From a bacterium (GTDB taxonomy: Bacteria; SZUA-79; Acidulodesulfobacterales; Acidulodesulfobacteraceae), in assembly GCA_021789605.1 (NCBI GenBank), contig JAJYJI010000006.1, positions 25,680 to 77,555 on the forward strand: a stretch of 51,876 bases of DNA, written 5' to 3'. The notes under the pieces were generated by a model that worked only from the letters and a program-made list of their open reading frames with translations, was not told the DNA's origin and ran no database searches. Both the position numbers and the translations under genes were made by a program. Shown here piece after piece: positions 45,903-51,876 of this stretch. Position 1 is the stretch's first letter, and every line of letters begins with the position of its first letter.

Positions 45903-46482
45903 AAATCTTTCCGTCCATAACAACTGGTTCAAGGAAATTTCGTCTAAAAAATTTTTGGATGTAGGTTTGGTTCAGGTTTATACCGGCAACGGAAAAGGAA
46001 AGACTACCGCTGCTCTGGGTCAGGCTTTAAGGGCAAGCGGACATAATTTAAAATCGTTTATAATACAATTTTTAAAGGGCGGCTCATATTCCGGCGAAGT
46101 CTCCGCGATAGAAAATTGCGCGCCTCTTATTAAAATATATCAGGCTGGCAGGCCGTTTTTCGTAAACAAAAATAAAATTTCCGAAAAAGATGTATGCGCC
46201 AACAGGAAAGGCTTAATCCTCGCGGAAGAAATATCCGCGGGAGAAAACGACATAAACATACTGATACTGGACGAAATTAACGTCGCCCTTAATTTGGACA
46301 TAATTAAGACCGAAGAGATAATCGAACTTATAAAGCATAAAAGAACCGACATCGAACTGATACTGACGGGAAGAAACGCACCTGAAGAAATACTGGACGC
46401 TGCCGATTTAGTTACCGAAATGAAAGAAATAAAACACTATTATGATAAAAATATTCCTTCCAGGACGGGGATAGAAAAATAA
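45895..46482 (+). CDS. cobO: Corrinoid adenosyltransferase (CobA/CobO/BtuR type)
   Basis: A 195-residue enzyme that transfers the adenosyl group of ATP to cob(I)alamin or its precursors. The ATP loop is at the start of the fold (VYTGNGKGKTTAALGQALRA). IIQFLKGG, ILILDEINVALNLDII and ILTGRNAPEEILDAADLVTEM are family landmarks, and the RTGIEK end is typical. It overlaps the DUF3857 gene by 8 bp, so the two are probably co-translated though functionally unlinked. No other cobalamin genes are in view. Confidence 0.95.
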   Translation: MDKNLSVHNNWFKEISSKKFLDVGLVQVYTGNGKGKTTAALGQALRASGHNLKSFIIQFLKGGSYSGEVSAIENCAPLIKIYQAGRPFFVNKNKISEKDVCANRKGLILAEEISAGENDINILILDEINVALNLDIIKTEEIIELIKHKRTDIELILTGRNAPEEILDAADLVTEMKEIKHYYDKNIPSRTGIEK

Positions 46483-46544
46483 AATTGGGCATGCAAATAT
46501 TTTTTAGCCGCGGCATAGACAAATATATGATTAAATAAATATAA

Positions 46545-46574
46545 TTGATTTTTTATATGATTATATAATATAAT
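46545..46574 (+). promoter_or_regulatory. Candidate promoter for the malate dehydrogenase gene
   Basis: TTGATT (46545-46550) and TATAAT (46569-46574) are separated by 18 bp in the 227-bp AT-rich gap between cobO and the dehydrogenase. The leader would be about 130 nt. High AT content makes chance matches easy, so confidence is limited. Confidence 0.4.
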
Positions 46575-46709
46575 TCATAAGGCCGATTTACAAAATAAAA
46601 ACTTTTTTTATAAACTAAAGACATAAACTATATTATTAAGATTATTAAGCAATACTATAAAAATATAATTAAAAATAAAAAATAATAAATAAATCGGAGG
46701 TCATTTTTA

Positions 46710-47642
46710 ATGAAAGTTAGCATAATCGGCGCCGGAAGGCTCGGTGCGACTCTTGCATACACCCTCACCCTTAAAGATATCGTTAGGGAGATTACGTTAA
46801 TAGACATAAACCATAATCTATCCAGGGGTGAAATGCTTGATATTTCCCACGGAATATCGCTTACGGGTTATACAAGGGTGAAAACGGCCGATTACGATTC
46901 GGTCGCCGATGCCGATATCATCGTCATAACGGCAGGCATTCCCAGAAAACCCGGCGAATCGAGATTGGACTTAAATAAAAAAAACGTTCATATATTAAAA
47001 GATATAGTCAATAACATAACCAAGCATAACAAGAGGGCAATTCTTTTCGTCGTTTCCAACCCCGTGGATATAATGACTTATGTAGCTTACAAAGTTTCCG
47101 GATTCGAAAGAAAAAAAGTATTCGGCATGGGAACCATGCTCGATACGACAAGACTGCGCTCCGCCATAGGCTCTTATTTTAATTTAAATCCCAAAGACGT
47201 CGATATTATGTTCCTAGGAGAACACGGCGACAGCATGACCCCCGTTTTCTCGCTTGCTAGCATAAACAGCATACCTTTAAGCTCTATTCCTGGTTACGAT
47301 AAGGAAAAACTCGAAGAAATCGCCGAATATTCTAGAACCTGCGCGGCCGAAGTAATCGCCTTAAAAGGCGGAACTATTTTCGCTCCGGCGATAGTGATGG
47401 CGGAAATCATAGAATCCATCGTTAAAGACAGAAGGCAGATAATGCCTTTATCGGTCTATCTTGAAGACTATTACGGAATAAGCGGAATTTATACCGGCGT
47501 TCCGGCAATTATTTCCAAGGACGGCATTGAAAAAGTAATAAAACCGCCGCTGGACGAAAAAGAGATAAAAGGATTAAAGGATTCCGCATCGGTTATACAG
47601 AACGCGATAAAAGACTTAAAAGACGGAAATTTTATAGATTGA
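46710..47642 (+). CDS. mdh: Malate dehydrogenase (LDH-like type)
   Basis: A 310-residue NAD-dependent 2-hydroxyacid dehydrogenase. The Rossmann motif is IIGAGRLGATLAY, and Asp in LIDINHN favours NAD over NADP. The specificity loop reads GIPRKPGESRLDL. The Arg at the position that is Gln in lactate dehydrogenases predicts oxaloacetate/malate as substrate. Catalytic His lies in LGEHGDSM and the substrate Arg in DTTRLRSAIG. A strong ribosome-binding site (CGGAGG, 46695-46700) precedes the ATG by 9 bp. Confidence 0.93.
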   Translation: MKVSIIGAGRLGATLAYTLTLKDIVREITLIDINHNLSRGEMLDISHGISLTGYTRVKTADYDSVADADIIVITAGIPRKPGESRLDLNKKNVHILKDIVNNITKHNKRAILFVVSNPVDIMTYVAYKVSGFERKKVFGMGTMLDTTRLRSAIGSYFNLNPKDVDIMFLGEHGDSMTPVFSLASINSIPLSSIPGYDKEKLEEIAEYSRTCAAEVIALKGGTIFAPAIVMAEIIESIVKDRRQIMPLSVYLEDYYGISGIYTGVPAIISKDGIEKVIKPPLDEKEIKGLKDSASVIQNAIKDLKDGNFID

Positions 47643-47771
47643 AAACGTTATTGGAAACGGCAAGGACTTTATGTTCAGGCATACGAGCCTAACTTCTTCC
47701 TAATCTCTTAGCCATCGAAATTGTGTCATTCTTCGTTAAGGCGGCACACTACCATAACCCCGTCTTTAACC

Positions 47772-48362
47772 CTAACGTATCCCTTTAAATCTACTGCTTG
47801 CGAGAACGCCCGCTGCGCCGTCGTTTTTCTTCGTTCCCTTCTCAGTCAAAGAGACAATCCTGAACTTTCCGGTACGCATCCGCAGGCCGTAAATATTTAG
47901 ATAAAGGACATAATCGTTCATAAGGTTCAGGCTACGCAAAAAACCGCTTTCCGACGAAAAAACGGAAACCTTTACGCGTCCGTTGTCCACGGTTAAAGAT
48001 TTTATATACGTCCTGCCGAATCTGCGAATCGATAAAAGATAAAGTATATATGAAACATTCACTTGACTTCTGCTTACTTTTTTAAAAAAAATAAGGTTTG
48101 TTTTAACTCTGTTTAATCTGGATGCGTCGTTTTTTAACCTGCGGTTTATATTAATTAAAACATTATAGTATTTATTTGAATAATTTACATAAGAAACATA
48201 ATAAAATATCATAACGCTCCATATCAGCGCAATCAAAAAGATAATCCCGAAAAGCATTAATCGGTCCGTTTTCTTTCCTCTCCCTCCCTTTTTAGTTCCG
48301 CCATCCAGGGTTTCCCGTAAATCCGATTCGGAATGGAATTCCATATCCTTAAGTTTTGACAT
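47772..48362 (-). CDS. Orphan bitopic membrane protein, PilN/PilO-like layout
   Basis: A 196-residue protein not assigned to a family. It has a charged cytoplasmic N-terminus (residues 1-35), one transmembrane helix (about 36-58), a short coiled-coil-like segment (about 62-95) and a small alpha/beta domain (about 100-170, with YIKSLTVDNGRVKVSVFS). This order resembles PilN/PilO-type pilus or type II secretion proteins: helix, coiled coil, ferredoxin-like fold, with a strand pair reading 'gene-internal L-V-D-N-G-R-V'. No pil genes are adjacent, so the role is open. A second reading frame overlaps its 3' end (see findings). Confidence 0.6.
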   Translation of the reverse strand: MSKLKDMEFHSESDLRETLDGGTKKGGRGKKTDRLMLFGIIFLIALIWSVMIFYYVSYVNYSNKYYNVLININRRLKNDASRLNRVKTNLIFFKKVSRSQVNVSYILYLLSIRRFGRTYIKSLTVDNGRVKVSVFSSESGFLRSLNLMNDYVLYLNIYGLRMRTGKFRIVSLTEKGTKKNDGAAGVLASSRFKGIR

Positions 48363-48573
48363 ATAGACCGCCCTCTAAAATATTTTGCCCGCGCCGCTCA
48401 GGCATGCGGGAAATTCACGACCATTGTTTTTTATCGTATATTTTCTTATTTGCCGACAATTAATTTATATCACATAATTTAATTTTTGTAAAATATGCAA
48501 AAATATGAATAATTGTTTTCTTGAGTTTTGTTGGATTATATAGTAAAATTTATAAATCGCCGCCGTTAATCAA

Positions 48574-48660
48574 GCCGAAGTGGTGGAATTGGTAGACGCA
48601 CCGGACTCAAAATCCGGCGGGAGCAATCCCATGGGGGTTCGATTCCCCCCTTCGGCACCA
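48574..48660 (+). tRNA. tRNA-Leu (anticodon CAA)
   Basis: An 87-nt class II tRNA. Acceptor arms GCCGAAG/CTTCGGC pair fully, and the anticodon stem CCGGA/TCCGG holds the loop CTCAAAA with anticodon CAA. The variable arm is GGGA-GCAA-TCCC, and the T-arm GGGGGTTCGATTCCCCC is shared with the other tRNA-Leu. CCA is encoded at 48658-48660. An integrase gene begins 157 bp downstream in the same direction, making the 3' end of this tRNA a likely attachment site. TATATA/TATAGT sequences 30-37 bp upstream are weak promoter candidates. Confidence 0.97.
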
Positions 48661-48751
48661 CATATTTTATAAGGTTCTCCGGTTTCAAGCCCTTTTCATA
48701 TTTAATCAAATAAGACCATTTTTTACCCATTTTTGTCTTTTTTATGGCGAG

Positions 48752-48804
48752 ATTTTCACATAGGTGACATAATACATATAAGTCACTAAAACGCTGGTGA
48801 AAAT
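48752..48804. promoter_or_regulatory. Nested inverted repeats upstream of the integrase
   Basis: An outer pair ATTTTCAC (48752-48759) and GTGAAAAT (48797-48804) encloses an inner pair GTGAC (48764-48768) and GTCAC (48782-48786). The outer right arm directly abuts the integrase ribosome-binding site GAGG (48805-48808). The set could form a bulged hairpin in RNA or be binding sites for a recombinase, excisionase or repressor. The inner and outer centres differ by about 3 bp. Confidence 0.45.
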
Positions 48805-48817
48805 GAGGATTTAAGCC

Positions 48818-49851
48818 ATGTCAATCGTGAAAAACGGCAAATATTACTTCTACGACTTCGTCCATGAGGGAAAAAGATACCGGAAAAGTTGCAGAACTGC
48901 CGATATAAAACTTGCCGAACAGCTAGAAATATCTGTAAAAAACGACGTAATAAAAAACAATTACAGCCTGCCTACCGCCAGAAATAAAAATCTTTTATTT
49001 AAAACCGCATGGGAAAATTACATGAAAAGTATTGCCGGAAGCAATACTAAAAAACTATCGAGAGAAAAATCGTAGCAAGTTTGCATTTCCTTCCGTTTTT
49101 AGAAAATAAAAAATTATCCGATATATCTACCCTCGATATAAAAAATTATCAGGCGGAAAGAAAGCTGGAGATATTAAACGACCCTAAAAACGGCGGAAAA
49201 AAAGAATCAGAGATAAATTTTCGCTCGATTAATATAGAGAAAGCAACGTTATCTCATTTTTTTAACTTTTGCATCGAGCATGGCTATATACAAAACAACC
49301 CTGCAATAAGGATTAAAAAACTCAACGAACTTAAAAGAATAAAAACGCTGGACGATGAAGATATAAAAAAGCTTATCGATAGCGCTCACAATAAGCTGAC
49401 AAAGGACTTGATATCGTTCCTGATTTATTCAGGCTGCAGGAAAGGCGAAGCGCTTAACTTAAAATGGGACGACGTTGATTTAAAAAACGACGTAATAACG
49501 ATAAAGGGAACGAAAACAAAAGACGATAGATATATTCCCATTTCTAAATTGTTAAAAGAGCTTTTATCCGGCATAGATAAAAAATCGGAATACGTCTTTA
49601 CCGGTATAAACGGCAAAGTAAAAGATTTTAAGGATTCTTTCAAATCCGCCTGCAAGAAAGCAGGACTAAAAGATTTGCGCATCCACGATTTAAGGCACGT
49701 ATTCGGAAGCAAAATGGTTATGAACGGAACGTCGCTTTATATTACAGGGAAACTCCTCGGACATAAAACGACGCAGATGACGAAACGATATAGTCATTTA
49801 GTGCCAAGTACGCTGAAAAAAGCGGTTAACGATGTATGGGGCAAGAAATAG
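48818..49851 (+). pseudogene. Tyrosine recombinase (phage/island integrase) with frameshift
   Basis: Two adjacent frames together encode one integrase of about 340 residues. The first (48818-49075) gives the Arm/SAM-like N-terminus (IVKNGKYYFYDFVHEGKRYR) and stops at TAG 49073-49075. The second is open from 49051 to 49851 and holds the core and catalytic domain with the full set R-K-H-R-H-Y: GCRKGEALNLKW, HDLRHVFGSKM, LLGHKTTQMTKRYSH. A -1 shift around the A-run at 49065-49069 joins them in the expected place between domains. The cause may be gene decay, a base-calling indel, or programmed slippage. Location after tRNA-Leu suggests site-specific integration there. Confidence 0.85.
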
Positions 49852-49913
49852 AACAGATTTTTATAATTTTATTGATAACCTGTCTTAAATTAAAAATTAA
49901 GATTGGGGTTATT

Positions 49914-50552
49914 ATGACTGATTCTATTGTTCCGGCAGAATTAATCGAACGGAAAATTTATTTAATCCGCAATAAAAAAGTTATGCTCGACAGCGATCTT
50001 GCAGAGCTTTACAATGTTGAAACAAAGGTTTTAAACCAGGCGGTTAAAAGAAATATTGCGCGCTTTCCTGAAGACTTTATGTTTCAGTTAAATAAAGAGG
50101 AAGCTTTGGAACTTTCAAGGTCACAATTTGTGACCTTGAAAAGAGGGCAAAATATCAAGTATTTGCCGCATGTTTTTACCGAAAACGGCGTGGCTATGCT
50201 TTCCAGCATTCTTAACAGCGAAAGGGCGATACAGGTCAATATTCAAATAATGAGAACCTTTACGAAAATCAGGGAAATGCTATCCTCCCATAAAGACCTG
50301 AGGCATAAAATAGAAGAAATGGAAAAGAAATACGATTCTCAATTTAAAATTGTTTTTAACGCCATAAAAGAATTAATGACCCCGCCGGAAAAACTGGCAA
50401 GAAAGATAGGATTTAAGATAGAAAATATGGACTTGAAAGGTTTTAGCTTTAGTAGTACACTTAAAAACATCGTCATAGTGCTAAGTTATTTAAAAGATAA
50501 ACCATTTAAAAAGAGATCACATTTTCTTTATATTAAACAGTTGTCCTTTTAA
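49914..50552 (+). CDS. ORF6N-domain (KilA-N-related) protein
   Basis: A 212-residue protein with the ORF6N DNA-binding domain at about residues 8-95: [20 protein letters not shown], then [22 protein letters not shown] and [18 protein letters not shown] coiled-coil region follows (about 115-150). Such proteins are typical of phages and genomic islands and are thought to bind DNA, often as regulators. The ATG at 49914 matches the family start; a longer frame from 49836 would overlap the integrase end. After KKIGF-like residues, where relatives commonly end, about 50 extra residues of low similarity follow, possibly from a 3'-end rearrangement. Confidence 0.85.
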   Translation: MTDSIVPAELIERKIYLIRNKKVMLDSDLAELYNVETKVLNQAVKRNIARFPEDFMFQLNKEEALELSRSQFVTLKRGQNIKYLPHVFTENGVAMLSSILNSERAIQVNIQIMRTFTKIREMLSSHKDLRHKIEEMEKKYDSQFKIVFNAIKELMTPPEKLARKIGFKIENMDLKGFSFSSTLKNIVIVLSYLKDKPFKKRSHFLYIKQLSF

Positions 50553-50672
50553 AATAATTTACTAATTTAGCTGTAAGATCAATATCTTTAATTTACAAAC
50601 AAAAAATATGATATAATTTTTAATAATTAACCAATAAAAAATCAGACTGACACGAAATATCTAACGCTCCCG
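50553..50672. other. AT-rich spacer ending in an IS-like terminal inverted repeat
   Basis: No gene is seen between the ORF6N stop and the GGDEF remnant. The right end (50643-50671) matches the reverse complement of 51807-51835 at 23 of 29 positions, with the first 12 identical (CAGACTGACACG). The match stops abruptly at 50643, as expected for a terminal repeat rather than longer homology. The orientation places the element body to the left, where no transposase remains. Confidence 0.55.
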
Positions 50673-50869
50673 AGAATAGAAAAGGCATTTGCAAAACCCA
50701 TTGTTATAAAAGGAAACGATATTTATTTAAAAATCAGTTTAGGCATTACCCTTTACCCTATAGATAAACAGCCGCCGTATCTATTGCTGGTTCACGCCGA
50801 CAACGCAATGTACGGCATAAAGGCAAAAAAGGGAGCAAGAGAAAGCTTCTGGCAGTTATATGAGGAATA
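50673..50869 (+). pseudogene. C-terminal remnant of a GGDEF (diguanylate cyclase) gene
   Basis: The frame from 50673 encodes RIEKAFAKPIVIKGNDIYLK, ISLGITLYPID and LLLVHADNAMYGIKAKKG before a TAA at 50867-50869. These are the last third of a GGDEF domain (the I-S-x-G-I-T-x-Y-P strand and HADxAMYxxK helix). No start codon or GG(D/E)EF motif precedes it, and the frame runs straight out of the IS-like terminal repeat. It is best read as the tail of a cyclase gene cut by an insertion. It cannot be the lost end of the intact cyclase that follows, which has its own. Confidence 0.8.
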
Positions 50870-50913
50870 AATAAAATTAATTAACGGTTTTAATGTTAAC
50901 AAATGGGTATTTT

Positions 50914-51765
50914 ATGAAAATAAAAACAGATTTTATTCCATCGTCCGTTCTAATTCTTAATTCGGATAACGAAATAATACATGCAAACGAATGCGCCGTA
51001 AAAACTTTCGGAGCGGTAAAAAAGGGAACAAAATGCTTTCAATATACGCATAGAAATATAAGGCCTTGCAATGAATGCGGAGAAATATGCCCTATGTATG
51101 AAATGTTAAATAAAAAAGTCGACAAATTTACGACGCTTCACGTTCATAAAACAATTAACGGAAATGCATACAATACCGTTATCTTAAAAAAGATATCGGG
51201 CAATTTATATATAGAATTAATAGATGATATAACCGATGTATTTTTTAATGAACTAGAAAACAATAAAAAACAGGTTGAATTGGTTTGGGAGGTGGATTTT
51301 TTAACCAATATTTACAACAGGAGAAAAATAATAAGCATAATAAACTACGAGCTTAAAAAATCTAAAAGATATAAAAATCCTTTAATAATTATTATGATGG
51401 ATTTAGACGGATTTAAAATTATAAACGATGGATTAGGCCACATAAAAGGAGATGAAGTTTTAAAGGCCGTAGGCGTTATACTCAAAGAGAGTATAAGGGG
51501 CGTCGATTATGCCGGAAGATACGGCGGAGACGAGTTTATATTGGTTCTTCCGGAAACAAACATTGAAAATTCTATTAAAATAGTCAAAAGAATTAAAAAA
51601 GACATAGAAACAATGGACTGCCTTGAGGATTTAAACATTACCGCAAGTTTTGGAATAACGTCCGTTAATGAAAAAGATTTAACGGACATAGATATAATAA
51701 AACGCGCCGACGAAGCATTATATAAATCCAAACATGAAGGTAAGAATAAGTATAACGTTAAATAA
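50914..51765 (+). CDS. PAS-GGDEF diguanylate cyclase
   Basis: A 283-residue cytoplasmic protein. The N-terminal PAS-like domain (about residues 5-110, SSVLILNSDNEIIHANECAV) contains a four-cysteine cluster, with KCFQY then CNECGEICPMYE. A short linker leads to the GGDEF domain (about 125-283) with VDFLTNIYNRRK, MMDLDGFKIINDGLGHIKGDEVL, and the intact active-site loop YGGDEFIL. The start could also be 50893, seven codons earlier. It should make cyclic di-GMP from two GTP. The cysteines suggest a metal- or redox-responsive sensor, which is an inference. It has no inhibitory RxxD site immediately before GGDEF (residues there read DYAGR). Confidence 0.9.
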   Translation: MKIKTDFIPSSVLILNSDNEIIHANECAVKTFGAVKKGTKCFQYTHRNIRPCNECGEICPMYEMLNKKVDKFTTLHVHKTINGNAYNTVILKKISGNLYIELIDDITDVFFNELENNKKQVELVWEVDFLTNIYNRRKIISIINYELKKSKRYKNPLIIIMMDLDGFKIINDGLGHIKGDEVLKAVGVILKESIRGVDYAGRYGGDEFILVLPETNIENSIKIVKRIKKDIETMDCLEDLNITASFGITSVNEKDLTDIDIIKRADEALYKSKHEGKNKYNVK

Positions 51766-51806
51766 AAATTTTGCATCTTAAACAACTGTTTTTTATTATA
51801 TATGAA

Positions 51807-51876
51807 GAGACCGTTTAAAATTCCGTGTCAGTCTGGTATAATCTAACCTTATATGTTGTTTGTAAAGAGATTTGAC
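51807..51876 (+). mobile_element. Left end of an IS256/Mutator-like insertion sequence (truncated by window)
   Basis: The sequence from 51807 starts GAGACCGTTTAAAATTCCGT and continues GTCAGTCTGG. From memory this resembles IS256/Mutator-family termini, which begin GAGACTG and contain CGTGTCAGT. A diverged reverse-complement copy lies at 50643-50671. The element would extend to the right beyond the window, where a transposase should be found. The transition from the cyclase gene's 3' flank to this sequence is abrupt. Confidence 0.55.

Noticed and set aside
47677-47691. AGGC/GCCT hairpin after mdh as a terminator.
   Set aside because: A four-base stem without a T-run is too weak to call.
48388-48410. 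CCCGC...GCGGG inverted repeat upstream of the orphan membrane protein as a terminator or riboswitch.
   Set aside because: The stem is only 5 bp with a 13-nt loop and no T-run; no known riboswitch pattern recognised.
1-51876. CRISPR array, diversity-generating element or reverse transcriptase.
   Set aside because: No regularly spaced direct repeats and no reverse-transcriptase or Cas-like proteins were seen on either strand.

Overview
The window is a low-GC bacterial chromosome segment. It encodes a complete type IVa pilus (T4aP) motor and alignment apparatus with a secretin, two sigma-54 (NtrC-type) two-component systems, and MEP-pathway isoprenoid enzymes. These point to a Gram-negative, deltaproteobacterial-like organism. 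An uncultured Desulfobacterota-type lineage such as the acidophilic 'Acidulodesulfobacterales' is a guess from style only and is not shown by the sequence.

Layout. (1) 1-5250, minus strand: pilM-pilN-pilO-pilP-pilQ followed six bases later by folE2 (folate pterin synthesis). (2) 5250-7190: a 381-bp spacer and a PMT/ArnT-like membrane glycosyltransferase. (3) 7195-9410, minus: a TetR regulator plus DHA2 multidrug exporter, with a perfect 16-bp palindrome just upstream as probable operator. (4) 9437-20540, minus: the conserved translation and RNA-metabolism block rimP-nusA-infB-rbfA-nrnA-truB-rpsO-pnp, then an M16 peptidase and a DUF2301-like membrane protein. A good intrinsic-terminator hairpin lies directly in front of the rimP start codon. 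(5) 20641-30175, minus: aroE-pilB-pilT-pilC-pilS-pilR-truA, the pilus motor genes and their sigma-54 regulators. (6) 30340-35883, plus: xseB-ispA-dxs-tlyA and a secreted TPR protein. (7) 35880-43543, minus: rnr-ubiB-ribF and a second histidine kinase/NtrC pair. (8) 43775-47642, plus: tRNA-Leu(CAG), a secreted DUF3857/transglutaminase protein, cobO, and a malate dehydrogenase. (9) 47772-51876: an orphan PilN-like membrane protein, then an accessory end. The accessory end holds tRNA-Leu(CAA), a frameshifted tyrosine recombinase (integrase), an ORF6N-domain protein, a decayed GGDEF fragment bordered by an IS-like terminal repeat, an intact PAS-GGDEF diguanylate cyclase, and a second, oppositely oriented copy of the IS-like end running off the window.

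How the parts work together. Regions 1 and 5 supply T4aP assembly and retraction: PilB extends, PilT retracts, PilC is the platform, PilMNOP aligns, and PilQ is the outer-membrane pore. PilSR regulates them. The pilin genes themselves are not here. The core metabolic genes look ordinary.

The most interesting places are the putative attenuator in front of rimP-nusA-infB, the tRNA-Leu/integrase junction with its frameshift and nested inverted repeats, and the pair of related terminal repeats around the GGDEF genes. I did not find a convincing new defence or biosynthetic system. No CRISPR array, rRNA or reverse transcriptase is visible.
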